The notes under the pieces were generated by a model, which saw only the letters and a program-made list of their open reading frames with translations, did no database searches and was not told the origin of the DNA. The position numbers and the translations under genes are program-made. From positions 62,840,220 to 62,904,219 of the forward strand of contig OY282609.1 of the NCBI GenBank assembly GCA_958298945.1: a DNA stretch of 64,000 nucleotides, read 5' to 3'. Positions 49,781-62,883 of this stretch are shown one piece after another. How positions within the stretch are numbered: position 1 is the first letter of the stretch; each line of letters begins with the position of its first letter. The stretch comes from Atherix ibis. Lineage: Eukaryota; Arthropoda; Insecta; Diptera; Athericidae.

Positions 49781-52715
49781 TTGGCACTTGATCATATTAC
49801 CGAAATGTGAAGCTTTATTTTTACCATCGGAGCAATTCCTTTACCTACACGCAATCCTTGAGAATGTCTTACCAACTATGTATATTAGCAGCAACCTTCT
49901 AGTGGATTTATTTTTTATTTTTTTGTAATAAAAATTGTTTTATGTGCGAGGTTGATTGTGAAAATTTTGTTTAAAATACATTAAAAAAGGAAACACACTT
50001 GCACATATCCACATATCCTTGTTTTTGACAGATTCATAATTAAATTATTGATGTATAAAATCATATTTACAAAGATAAGTTTAGATCCTATAATCTCTAA
50101 GCGTATATGTTGCTTAAATGCTTATAAGTACTTTTACATCTAGAAAGTAAACAGTTTTCAAAATATTTCGTACAACTGTTACAAAATAATTTATTTATTA
50201 TTATTTTTAAAAAAAAATATTTCGAGAGGAAAGTGTACTACATAAGTGTGTTTCAAGATAAATTGCATGCATTAGGTTCTCTGGCTAATACTGGAAATTG
50301 AAACAATTCATTCTCTCTACTTACTATTTTATAATATATACGAGTACAAACAGGGAATCTTGAAAAAATCCCTAATATCTCCTATAATCACCGGTGTTTC
50401 TCAAGGTAATATCAGTTTCTCTATCCTGACACTTGCTGCAACCAAACGTAGATAACGCGGCTGTATTAATAAGCCACGAAAAATTTCTCTATACTTCCAG
50501 TATTTTACAAAACTGTATTGTCGAACTCTAAAGCTGAGATTAACAGTAAACAAGCAAAAGAGCGTTCACGTAAAATCTAATCTTCGTACAGCAAGTATGT
50601 TACTTGGGACTATATCTTGACACATCATAGATCTAGGAACTCATACACAATTTTAAAAAAATTATAAATGAACAGATGACACAACAACGGTTTAAAGCTT
50701 TCACTTTGACAGCAAATTACTTATTTATTAATTATCTGAACTATTAATACCTTAACCTATTTGGACCTATAGACTAGAAGTCTAAGGTTCATACTTAGCG
50801 TTTCCAACTGCAGTCGTATCCAATCTATTCAGTCGCAGATTCTTCGTAATATTGTGACTGCCCTTTATTTTCATACTTCGTTATCTTAAAGTACGTGAAG
50901 TCATTATTTCTCGTTATAAAAAGTTACATGCTCGTTTATACAATTTCATCCCAATACCCTTGTAAGAGCATTATTTTTATTGACCATCCGCAATAACATC
51001 CCTTGTCGCTGAAGGCAACAATATAGTAGAAATAGCATCGATGGATATTATCGGATACTTGGAAGTTGAGGTACCTATCGGCATAATTTTTCAAATTAAA
51101 CTGCTTATGAATGGACAACAAGAAAGGCGATAGCATACATACTCGTAATTCTATTTTATGAGATGAAAATCTATTATTTAAATATGAAAATCTAGATCGA
51201 TGTTTCGAAAACTATGGTCCTTGAGAAAAGTTTATATTCAAAAAAATGATTGTTATAATGTTTCGTTGCTTAAATTTAAATGTGATTAAATAATTAGAAT
51301 ATTTATTAATTTGATGTAGAGAATTAAATTTTTTTTTGTATGAGTTATCTAAAATTGTCAACTAATTGTGTTACGAACGAACATTTTAGTAATTTTTGAA
51401 GAAATTCTAATTAATAGTCAATAAAATTATAGTTTATTGCTTGGAATACAAAATTACTTTTTAAGAAAATACTTTATTCAATTAATTGGAATACTATTTT
51501 CATTTGAAGTTCATAAAAAATCAAGTAGCGAGTAGCATCGATGTAACAATCGTAGTTGAACCAATATGTGTAGTATCAGTGGCGCCATTGACCTCAACAT
51601 TTCATAGCAAAGCACCATAAAAAAATTGAAAAAAAACGTATTGGTTACTCTCTTAATAAAAAAAAACTTTTTTATTTTATTTTTCTAACTACTAAATTAC
51701 AATTTTCGATATGGTTGAGTAGATCATAAGAACAGTTAACAAGAATTTGAATGCGAATAACTATGGTCTTGTTCATACGAGTACATACAAGTACATGAAT
51801 TTAAATAGATTTACCTTTATAATATACAATAGGTAAAGAATAAAACAAAATTGAAAATTGGAAAAATATTTAAAAGACGTATTCAAAGACGCTATTTAAG
51901 AAAGTACTAAAAATTTTCTTTTAAACTACAAGCCATGTTAATTGTGTAATGTAGCTTGTGTGTTTTTATTATTTTTACAATTTTATCTATTTTAAATACG
52001 TACGTTCAATCAATACTAATTATTAAAGTAAAAACCAATAGATACATATAAGTATTTACCACCTCTTTAACAATATGCTAGCTAAAGAGATAGAATCAGA
52101 TATGAGCACTTGTAAAAGTGGACGAATTTTCGCTTTTTCTCTAGTCTTCTTTGAGAAATTACTCATGCGCGAATCTTGGAATTTACAATACAATGTTCTA
52201 ATGTTGGTATACGGAACATTTGGTAATTTTTACTCAATTTTTCTCACTCTATGGATGGTTTGTCTTGTTTAGATCAAAATATTGTGTAAATGAGTGATGC
52301 CACCACCATCTTTCAGCGTTGAGGCAAGTTCGGTTTAGTCTAAAAATTCAGTCTGTTTTTATTCCCAGGGTCCTCAAACTACTGCTTATGAGTGTACGGC
52401 AGAATTGTATTTCTAATTATAAAATAATCAAGTAATTTAAAAATCATTACATGAAAGAATTTTTATCAGAGAAGAAGGGTTTGGTTTAAAAGCGGAAAAA
52501 AGCATTTGAATTTTCAATGAAAATAAAAATAAAAGAAAAGATACTAGAATACTGTTTGAAATTTAAATATACTATAAATATAAATCTATTAAAAAAATAC
52601 AGAGTTATCTATATTACGGTACGAAAAATAAAGCCACGTCGTTAAAACAGATGTTTGTTTAGATTAAAGTTTCCATTTTGTAATATGGATTATTTAACTG
52701 GCTATAATATGCATA

Positions 52716-53340
52716 AAAGATACGCCGATTGGGTTCTAGGCTTTTGATGCTGATTATTCTAATAAAATTTTCTTCAGCAGTGAGGTCCATTTCTCGCTCG
52801 GTGGATACGTCAATAAGCAAAGTTGTCATATTGTATATGAGGCTCTAAAAACCCACCGGTAGCGGTAAAATAGCCATTGTATGGTATCGTATGTATTTTG
52901 GTCTAAAGATATCGTTGGTCCGTAGTTTTTTGACTGTATGATAATCTACTCTTTTGGTATGAACTTGAAGATGTTAATTTAGACCATATATGGTTTCGAT
53001 AATACAATCTCACAAGCCACATAACACGACAAATGTTGACTCTATTAAGCGAAAAGTTCTGAAGATGCGTAATTTTGCGATTTGGTAATGTCAATTGGCG
53101 TCCAAGATCGTGCTATTAGATGCAATTGGACATTTTCTTATAAGGCGATATCTATGTATGCAAATTATACTTTAAATACTCTAAAGTGTGAGGATTGTTT
53201 ACAGAATGGCTGAATTAAAGACCGAATTATGAGAAAAAGTTAATAAAAAACTTACCCCAAAATTTGAGGTAATTTTTGAGGTCCTGCAAAAAAGAGTCTT
53301 GTGGCATCGATTTTAATTTTATGCATAATGGCAAGTTCTA
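52716..53340 (+). pseudogene. DD41D (rosa-type) mariner transposase relic, copy B
   Basis: Landmarks in order across frames: RYADWVLG, then YSNKIFFSSEVHFSLGGYVNKQSC (52745-52840; the first catalytic D reads Ser). Next come FWSKDIVGP-FFD, ELEDVNLDHIWF, TLLSEKF, RFGNVNWRPRSC, QLDIFL and a faint C-terminal tail to about 53340. The codon in place of the second catalytic D is TAC at 53003-53005, and the third D is GAC at 53129-53131. Exactly 41 codons lie between, which is diagnostic of the DD41D group. Several in-frame stops replace expected residues (Gln 53000-53002, Trp before the final Gly). Long dead; no TIRs found. Confidence 0.85.
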
Positions 53341-53349
53341 ATCAACAAA

Positions 53350-56235
53350 TTGAAATGAAATTATCTTCAAAAACAAAATATTAATTATATTATATTTAAC
53401 AATTCTATTGATATTTTGCTTTTAGTTTTGATTTAATAATTTGTTAGCTCCAAAAGAGTTTCAGCAAAGTTGCTCGTATTTTGAAATTTTTTGAAAGTAA
53501 TAACACTATTGAAGAATTTGTCATCAAATCTAAGAAAATTACCAATTATAATAAAAACCGATTTTAAAATTATGATAATAAGATTCAAACAGAAAATAAA
53601 TATAAAAAATCAATACTTCGCTTTCTAATCGCACGACCTATTACTGCATTTATCATTTCTATAAAATGGAGAGAAAAAAATCGAATAACTTGTAACTGAT
53701 AACACTTCCTAGAGGGATTTCTTTTAGCAGTTACTGCTACCGTATTCCAATCGTGATAATTGTAGCCTTCTACAATCGTTACAAGTACTATCAATCTAAT
53801 ATACGTGTATTATATATTCCATTTCCAATTGCAGTTTAGCTTGTAATTTTCATATAATCTCTTATAGTAGCATTAGATATGAACGTACATTTGAAATTTA
53901 TTATATTGTATAAAAGCAGATGAATCATATATGTGTGTGTGTCCATACGAATGAAGATTTATTACTCTGCAGACTGCAACTTGATAGTAATATGAGATGC
54001 TGTAATTGTGGAGCTCAGCTTAGTAAAAAAATTAGTAAATATTGTAGTAAATAGTAGAAATTTGAGTAAAAATGTTTAAAGCTGTAAGGAAAACTGAAAA
54101 GAAATGATTTGTAGTGAAAAAACCGATTCGAAGAATTTCACAAAATTCCTCTATAGGAAAATGGAGTGTCACTTGTATAAAGTTTAGACTATCGTATAAT
54201 CATACCTTATAATATCAGCTTGGGCTCAATGCTTATTGCTTATTGCTTTCGAACTTATCCAATAATCATTGGATTGTTATTTTTTCCTTATTGCTGACAT
54301 GATGCTAGTGTACATCTGTAAATGAATGCGGATGTGTGGGGTCCTAGGTACAACTATACTCGTACAATCCCCAATGGTACATTTGTTAATATCGATGTTG
54401 TAGCGAAATACACGAATTCTGAAATTCCAATCGTAGAAAAGTATTTGCCGATTTGTAAGTCAGCAATAGTGATTTCTGTCATGATTTCAAAACTCGATCC
54501 ATGCCAATGTACAATTTTGCAAGCAATCAAAAATATAAAAATAACTTCTTAGTGGATTAGTTGGCTGCATGGAGTCTGAATTTCCTTCCAATAAAGACAA
54601 AAGTGCCCCTACCTTACTTTCAATGTGCAAAAGTGCTCTGCTCGGGCTTGGGTTAAAAAAAATTTAATAGAATAGCATAGTGTGGGCTACCTATCTTTAT
54701 GTATTGTTCATTGCTTGCTTGCTCATTAGTTATTTATTATTTCAGTTATTTAAATTAGGAAAAGTGCATATTTTCTCTTTCATCATTGATACAGAGCTGC
54801 CGCTTGATCTGCACCCTCATCACCATCACCATCATTACCAAAGAACCAAGAAAGCATTTATGGTTTTATAACAATACAAAGCAAATTCGTTTGTTTTATG
54901 ATAATTTCACTTGAAAGTCATAACTGCAAAAGACGAAAGTTCTAAACATGACTATTTATGGTGGTTTTTGTTTCTCCAAATTGTTAACGTGACAGTTGCA
55001 AATCGTCTTACGACTACAATTCCCAATAGACGTGATTTCCTTCCTTTGGTGAACGTGTGACCGGCTGAAATTCTTATTTAAAACGTGAAAGAAAGTAAAG
55101 GTGACATGTGTGCATATTTTAAATAATTTCATACTTCTATTCCTGTACTGAAAGTATTATTAAACTTAATAATCTATTATTAAATATAGTCTTGGTTGTC
55201 TTTATCTATTGTTATAATTTTTTAACGTTTAAAAAATAATATTTTGTTTATCACCGCTATAAATTTTCCGTAAATTCAATAATATTTTTCTTAAGTATTA
55301 TCCCGTATTTATTTTCACTTACAGTATAGAAAGTTATTTTTAATAGCAAAAAAAACACTATTAATACAATCGAAATTAAATTCCTTGGTATGGGTATTAA
55401 AAAAACTGATAATGGACAACATATTTTAATATAAATTTTATACATTCAGAAAAAATTAATGAAGGTAATAGTTTACTTAAATATTCATAAATTGAATGAC
55501 CACTTTTGATGGAGTAAAATAGTCAATTTATTTTACAGTCATAAAAATGAGAGATTCATTTAATAAAATCACACTAAATTTTGTGCAGCTTTCGTTTTTT
55601 ATGTCTATTTTACTCCATAAAGATAAAACATTTAAATAATGAAATAGATTAAAAAGAATTTTATAAATGTTCCATTGGAAAAATGTATGTTAAAAAAACT
55701 ATGGAAAGAATTTATTTGTAGGAAGAAACATGGAAAAAAGGTGTTTAGACCATAACAGTTTGTATCGCTGGTGTACAGTCTATTATGTTCTTATTATTAT
55801 TATATGTCCGTAAGTTGGGAAAATGTATTTTCAGCTAATGCTAGAACAAATAACTGATGGAGACTCTAATGAATAACTCAGGAAAAAAGTGAATTAATTA
55901 AGAGAAAATGATAAGACCTATTCTCAAGCGTATAACAATCCTAATGTAATAACATTTTTCAGATAATATTACATTTAATTTGGCCAATTTAACAAAAATA
56001 CTCAAATTTTTTTAACAAATGTACATGATAAGTTCGTGAATTGGTCTAATAGCTTATGAATCTGTATATGAAGTTTGTTTATATCTTTTAGGTTTCAGAA
56101 ATTTTTGTGAAAGAAATTATATATTGAAAGAGTAAATATTTCTTGCATAGAAATTTAAGTTATCTTATATTTTATCGGTGAAATTTTTATGTACGATATA
56201 TTATTCCATTTTATTATTTGTATAAATATATAATA
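53350..56235. other. Gene-free AT-rich spacer
   Basis: No gene supported. The 76-codon frame at 54322-54552 lacks motifs. A CAC/CAT microsatellite lies at 54813-54838 and creates a run of His in one frame. Otherwise A/T-rich. Confidence 0.55.
54813..54838. repeat. CAT/CAC microsatellite
   Basis: Short imperfect array of CAT and CAC triplets. Confidence 0.7.
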
Positions 56236-56237
56236 TT

Positions 56238-56262
56238 GTTTTTCCCTTTTTTTCAGGTAAGA
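56238..56262 (+). other. Candidate recursive splice (ratchet) site, strong
   Basis: The plus strand reads GTTTTTCCCTTTTTTTCAG directly followed by GTAAGACT, with the junction at 56256/56257. A long uninterrupted pyrimidine tract, CAG acceptor and GTAAG donor with no exon between is the form of Drosophila zero-length recursive splice sites, which are used to remove very long introns in steps. If functional, it places the window in a plus-strand host intron. Only the sixth donor base (A rather than T) departs from the ideal. No transcript evidence is available here. Confidence 0.5.
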
Positions 56263-57520
56263 CTCCTAAAATGCCATCTGACAAAGTTTTATATGCAGTA
56301 TGGTATATGTCCTATGGTATACTGATAGTGATGCAGGAATAATACTTATCATCATACCTGTATTATGTTGGATTATGGTATTGCCATAGAGATAAAATTG
56401 AATAATTATACAACTTTTAAAAATTTACAGAATTTTGGTGATTTATATAAAATTTCTTTCGATATTTAAATTGCTTTCAATTACATTTCTAAATTGTTAA
56501 TTTTTTAAAAATAAATTTTAATAGTTTCTTTTATAGCTAAAGCTAAATTAAGTTAAATGAGAATTAAGTCTTGTGAATTTTTTATTTGGTTTTACATTTC
56601 GATTTTGCTCGAGTCAACAAATTTGAACATAACACGATTGTGCTAAATTTCTTTTGATTTTCATTTGGCTAAAAACAACATCAATACTAGAGAAAACCAT
56701 CTTCGACAACTGTCAACTAAGAGTATTTTACTAACAAACTTTTGCTTTAAATAGTTCAATGAAAATGCTATTACTTGAATAATATAAGAAATCGATTCTT
56801 TGGGGTTCACAAATGACTTACGAAAGGTACTTAGTTGGCCGTCTATTCACTTATATTTGGTGGTTGTTTGTTGAATTAAAGTACTCTGGCAACTATATTA
56901 TTCTCTGTCTATCTCGAAGTACATACATATATTTGACTATTTGATAGCATGCTGTCATGATCAACTCTTTCTATAATCTAGTAATGATACTACGCGATCG
57001 CCTTAACAATTGTTAGTACAGTTGTAGTTAAAGTTAGAGTTTCAATTGAATTTCTAACTATAAGTTTAGTAAGGGGTTGTAGTACTAGTCTAAGAAATAA
57101 GTAAGACATTCGCCTCGAAACATGTTTAATTAACATAGATTACTTCCTTTTCGCCAAGTTCCCAATTTAATGATTCAATTTAAGTTTGATGTCATAACAG
57201 CTTCAGGCTTTTCACTATCGGCACGACATAGCAGCGAAAATTCGAACATTGTTTGCATTTAACCTACATTTGATGAAAAGTAAACTTCACGAATTTGAAT
57301 TTTTCTTAATTGTAAGACACGAGCGTTCTATAAAGGTAAGTTCCTTTGTAGTTCAATTTTGTTGAACGTCAAAAATGAGGTTGTGGGAGTATCTTCCATA
57401 TTTACAGATGAATTTCTTAAACTGCTAGATCGGATAGATCCATCCTGAATACAAAAGTTTTTTCTACCATACAATACGATTTATTTAAAATTCAAGTGCA
57501 CATATGGTATTACTTTTTCT

Positions 57521-57602
57521 AAGAATATATCTCTATATGTGAGAGCATCTATCTATCGATAAAAGAATATATCTCTATATGTGAAAGCATCTATCTATTG
57601 AT
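57521..57602. repeat. Two-copy tandem repeat, 42-bp period
   Basis: AAGAATATATCTCTATATG followed by TGAGAGCATCTATCTATCGAT repeats at 57521 and 57563 with two substitutions. The near identity suggests a recent duplication. Confidence 0.9.
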
Positions 57603-59041
57603 CCATGTATCCTAAGATTCAATCCATTTGAATGATTAGAGGCAAAAATAGACCGAGTGAAATGAAATAAGAGAAAATCATCAAAATTATACGAATATGT
57701 ATATTTATTTCGATTGGTAGTTTGGTTTTTCTATGTGCAATGTCAATTTAGAAAGCAAATCTCAACTGTTCGTCAGACTTAATCAAGACCACCGATCAAA
57801 AATTTTCCCAAAATGCCATTAGAAATAGACGGGAAAATTATTCAAACGTAGTACATAGAATTGATTATGCTATTGATTTCTGTCTACACCAATCATCATA
57901 ATTTGTTTATTTTTCATTTCTACTAATAGAGACAAAAATCTTTAAAATTAAATTAATAAATAAAAGTTTTCAACTCCCTACTTTGAATATAAATTTTATC
58001 AAATACTAATAATTTGCCATCTAATAGAAGAACACATTGTATAAGAAATCTATAAAAAGTATATGTTGACCTATTTATATTTTTGAAAAAAAATGTATGA
58101 AGAGCGTACAATTTGTTTGTGATATTTTTAAAGTTTAAGAAAGATAAAATTTTACATAACAATAAGTTGAAAAATTACACTTTTTCAAGTATGTATAATT
58201 TAAGTTTTTGTTTATGTCATTTCTTATTAGTAAATTAAAGAATGTACATTTATAGCTTAACATTGACTTCCAAATTCGTATAAAGTCAATGCAATTCAGT
58301 ATTGGTCCACTGGAATTTGAATCTAATCGACTATCAGATGACCTCAATCACTGTCATTGAGTCAACATCTTTTGCACACCTTCGGTGCTTTTGTCATTCT
58401 GAACACCTGAATTTTCATAAAAAAAAAAACGAAAATTTTCTTCCTGCCCAGAAGGACCAAAACCTTGGCCTTTTTGTGTACTTCTGTTGATTCATCATGC
58501 GATTGTGTTGCAATTTGTATATACGTTAAATCGAAATACGATCGGAGGCTATAGTTTGCATACGTATTCACATATTGCGTTTATTGTCATGATGGCATTT
58601 TTACCTACGATTCAGGTACACAATGGTGTATCTTTAAAAAATAAAGAAATCCAAAAGAATTGAGAGTTTTTTGTTGTATCTGAAGGAAGAGAAGGAAAGA
58701 TGGAAAAAGGAAATGTGAGATCGAAAAAATGAAAAGAAACAAATGTGAAATTTTCTTGTGATGATTTGAAGGCGATATGAATATATGTACACGTATACAT
58801 ATATATGTTACGTGTATGGAACTATCTGATCGTGGGGAATGTTTTATTTGGTGCGATTGATCGTGCCTCGACTGACCCAAAAGTCGTCGCGACCAATTAT
58901 TCAAAGGTTTATTGATTATCGGCCGGCGATATGTTAAGTTGTCTGTTTTGCAAAGTGTTCCTTCATGATGATGTATGACGACGATCAGGACAAATCGTAG
59001 AAGAAGACAATAATAATATAGAAAATCAGATGAATATTATT

Positions 59042-59063
59042 ATGATGATGATGATGATGATGA
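59042..59063. repeat. ATG microsatellite
   Basis: About seven uninterrupted ATG triplets, with further GAT-rich sequence to both sides. Confidence 0.85.
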
Positions 59064-61911
59064 TATTGATGGCTTTGACCATGCCTATACTAATGTTGAC
59101 TTAATAGTGGTTAGAATGAAGACCATCACATCAAATGAAAAGAAAGACTACCAGTCGCCAGTAAAATAGTTATCACTCTTCATTCGCGAAATTTATTATT
59201 AAGTAGTGAATACACATAGTGTGCAATGCAGTAATGTAGAATCCTTTAAAAATGAACAACTCAAATCCATACATTTTTACATACTCGTATACTCACTCAT
59301 ATTTCCTTATGTAAGAACGATGTGCAGAGAGCACATTGAAAAGGAAACTTCTTCTGGTATGAAAAAATCTTTTCAGTAATACTCGTATTGTGGAAGGGAA
59401 TTTGCAAATGGATTTTGCGGCTAAAAAGATGCAAAATGAAGAAAAAATATTTCGTAGGTGTTTTGTCACCTTCTGTTTGACATTGGAATGTAAAGCATTT
59501 CGATTTCCTCTCAGATTTCATGTCTTGTTATGCGCATTCGCAAGATTGTATTACTGCATACGTTTTCCAATGTATCTTCTCTTATCTTATGGTCTACCCG
59601 AAGCTTACATTCGTATATCTTAAGAACTGTAGTTTTTGATTCAAAATAAGATTTTACGAAGATGACATATTTTTTTATACATTTTCTTAGTTATCTACAA
59701 CTACTATAAGCCGATGAATGCTTATGTGGATGAAATTTTCTTTAAGCAAAAATGTTTTCAGAGATGGTAACAGAGGGGAGTTTTTACCAAGAGAATTATA
59801 GGTGTAGGATAATCGTGAATGAATCTTTTTATAACGAGCAACTCTACGAACGTACGATAGAACGTATGTGTAGTATCAACGATTTTTCTGAGGATTTTGG
59901 ATTAAAATGATTGAAGCTTATTCTTGATTATTATTATAAATTTAAATGTTCCATATTCTATTTCTCCATATTTACTCAAAATGAAATAACGCAAAATATA
60001 TATTAATTTAAAAGATTTCAACAACAAAAAAACGACTTCTTCACAGAGTTACTATTATAACTAAACTAAGTTTGTTGTAATGGTCATGCCGTATAAATAA
60101 AATTTTATGTTATGAATATATTAGTAGATTGAACGAAGATATTAGGACAATATCAAATGATAGTTTTTATGATCGAGTTTGTAAATACACAAAATGGGAT
60201 TGGTTAAGATACTTGAAGTATCATACACTCATATGGGAGAACATAAATTCGATAGGATTTTCAATAAGCTCTAAAGGAAGATGACTCGAAAACTTCTTGG
60301 ATCTCATCGAATAAAATAAATATAAATGAATACATTTACACTATAAATATCAACTATTAACTAGTTTGAGAAGTCATAGTTATGATGCTTTTCGCATTTT
60401 TAGATGCAACCATTCACCATTACTACTTAACTTGTACTCTTTAGTGCTATTTTTCCGCTTTGCATTGCTCATACCTTAATAAGTACAGAATGCTATAAGG
60501 TTAGCGCTCCTCAATAGATAAACGTTGTTAAATTCATCATCGGTAGTTATCTTACTTAGTACCTCGGTATCATATCAACTATTTATTAGTAGTATGTTCT
60601 GTAGAGTCTCAGTCATTTGTGCCTATGTCGTATATGCTTAGTAAAAATATCTATGCGAAATTATAATGCCTAGTTTTAACCAATATACTAGATATATACA
60701 TATAATAGATTATGAATTTTCAGTTATAGTGTCTCAATGTCTCAATTTATACTCGTACAAATGATCATTATGTAGAGTCTCATAATTTCTTATTTGATGT
60801 TTTAACAATATTTTATTTCTTTTCGCAATAATTCTTGCAAAAATAAAATAAAACTGAAAAAAACAACACATAAAAAATAATAACAGAAATTGGAAAAGTA
60901 ATAACTTTATACTCAGATAAGAGAAAAATTTGATAGTAATTTATTTCATACCATAGTAAGGCGAGAATTATTATAAGAAAAATATAAGAAATGCTATAGG
61001 AACATCATTGAAATTTTCTAGAGAATAGTGGAAATATATTGTGAAGAGGAATAAACTTTTCGCAAAATATATCGGAATATTTATTTTAATAAATGAAAGA
61101 AAAATTATACAAGACATCTTGTTAGCAGAATATTGTATCAAAGTTAGAGTGCAAGTGTTCAGAGTCTACATTTGAAATTATTAAACGACCTAATCCGATG
61201 TGCATTGAAATTACTTATATTAAATTGGAAAAGGAAAATCGCAATATAGACATTTCAAGACTACGACTTATTCATTATTCAAGCACTATGAAGATTTGTA
61301 GGTAAGAGTAGAAAAGTGCTACTTTTTTGTAATTACTTTGACTAAAAAGTATTTATTTTCATTTTATTTATGGAGACTACATTTATAATGAATCATATAA
61401 ATTGTGAAATGCGATTAGTATGCATATATTCATTTGCACATACACATATCTACCAAGTACATAATTTTTTATATATTGTATTTATTTATAAAAGAAAGCA
61501 AATCATTGATAAATATGAAGACACTTTTTAAAAGAGTTGAAAAAATAATTTGTATTTCTTATTCCTATTTCTATATAGCAAGTATTTAATTTAGTGTATT
61601 TTACTAATAATCAAATATCTAATGGAACTTTTACTTCTTATTTTTATATAAGTATTGTAGTTATCTCAAGAACATTCAAACTTTATCTAATCAAATAACG
61701 AAAATACGAATCGAAACTAAAAAAAATAGAAATTAATCTAAGTGTGTAGAATTTATTGCTGTATAAAGTTATTTTAACTCTATATTATACATATTTAAAA
61801 AAATAGCTCTCACTAATAACAATGCTAAGAAAAGAAAACTTAAACGACATTAAGAGGACGTTTAAAGATAGATGGAGTTAAAAAGTATATATATACAGGA
61901 AAAAGATATTC

Positions 61912-61961
61912 AAGTGAAAGAATGAAAATCGGATATGAACCGATTTTACATTCTTTCACTT
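61912..61961. repeat. Near-perfect 21-bp inverted repeat, 7-base loop
   Basis: Arm 61912-61932 (AAGTGAAAGAATGAAAATCGG) pairs with 61940-61961 apart from a single bulged base. It resembles the other palindromes at 14590, 24616 and 34492 in size and loop. Confidence 0.88.
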
Positions 61962-62590
61962 TGTGAAAAAATAAAGAAATGTGAAAAATATCAAACAATC
62001 ACTTTTAAAATTAAACATAGAATTTAAAACTTAATTCAAGAATGATTGACTTTTTGAATTTGTTAAATCTTCACTATAATAAATAGTAGAAACAGAATAA
62101 AGGAGAAATTCTTTTATTCTTAGAGAATTTCCTAGTTTTTAGTAATTTTACTTTTTTTGTTGTTGATGGAATGAAAATTAGATAAAATAAAATATGCAGT
62201 CTAAATGGAAAAAATAAATAAATGTATTTGTATGGTGATGGTTATCAACTCTTGTTTATATATTTCGGCTTAGTAGTGTTAATGTATATCGTTTTAACAT
62301 GCATAAATTTGTATTTTGGAAATTTGTCTATTCACAAACGCCCGTCCAACTGAGTTCAGGAAAAAATGGTCGAATAAAATATTTTTAAAGGTCCAAAGAC
62401 ACCTCTAGTTCCAAAACCAGTCTACCAAAGAAACAAAATTAGGTAGGAAGGCTTTTTAAATCTACTGTTGTATCTGTCCGGCAATAGGCAATTGGTATGT
62501 TAATAAAGTTAAGAAAATCTTCCGTTTGATAGTATTTGCGTTTCTAATTTATTATCTCCTTAACTTATCCCCTAGACTGTTGCTTCTCAT

Positions 62591-62622
62591 GTCTGTCTGT
62601 CTATCCATCTATCTATCTGTCT
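62591..62622. repeat. TCTG/TCTA microsatellite
   Basis: Imperfect tetranucleotide array of TCTG, then TCTA units. Confidence 0.8.
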
Positions 62623-62883
62623 TGACGCATTTTTTTTCTAAAGAATTTATTTAGTATTTTCTTTTTATGGTAAATTCATCCAAAGTTTTATAAAAAAAAA
62701 ATCGAAATAAATTTTAAGACAACAATAAAATTCAGAGTAATTCAAATGAGTTAAAATTCTAAATAAAAAAAACCGAAAAAATTCCCAGTCTCTTAACATA
62801 ATTATTACAGATTGATTGTGAATTTTTCTAACAGAAAGGTTTTTTTCACTCTTAAATTAACGTGTATATGGTATATACGTGTA

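Larger units (their letters stand above)
47540..52700. other. Spacer with trinucleotide-rich and G+C-richer patches
   Basis: 48180-48400 holds imperfect CAT/ATC and CAA triplet runs. 49540-49800 is a G+C-richer island with a coding-like minus frame. A strong acceptor (CTGTTTTTATTCCCAG) lies at 52367 outside this block. The remaining sequence is AT-rich. The 110-codon frame at 48628-48960 is Phe/Leu-rich and AT-driven. Confidence 0.5.
56265..62880. other. Gene-free AT-rich spacer
   Basis: Contains a two-copy tandem repeat (57521-57602), a G+C-richer stretch with GAT triplets (58830-59070), an imperfect palindrome (61912-61961) and a TCTG/TCTA microsatellite (62591-62622). A consensus donor AAG|GTAAGT lies at 57335/57336 without a convincing exon. 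No gene supported. Confidence 0.55.

Noticed and set aside
54680..54871. Frame with a run of histidines
   Set aside because: The His run comes from the CAT/CAC microsatellite and the rest has no coding character.
57301..57345. Exon ending at the perfect donor AAG|GTAAGT (57335/57336)
   Set aside because: No acceptor with a good pyrimidine tract and no open frame upstream. A single donor-like word is expected by chance in this length.
58605..58904. 99-codon minus-strand frame
   Set aside because: Overlaps another open minus frame in a purine-rich plus strand, and its Ser/Phe-rich translation is compositional.
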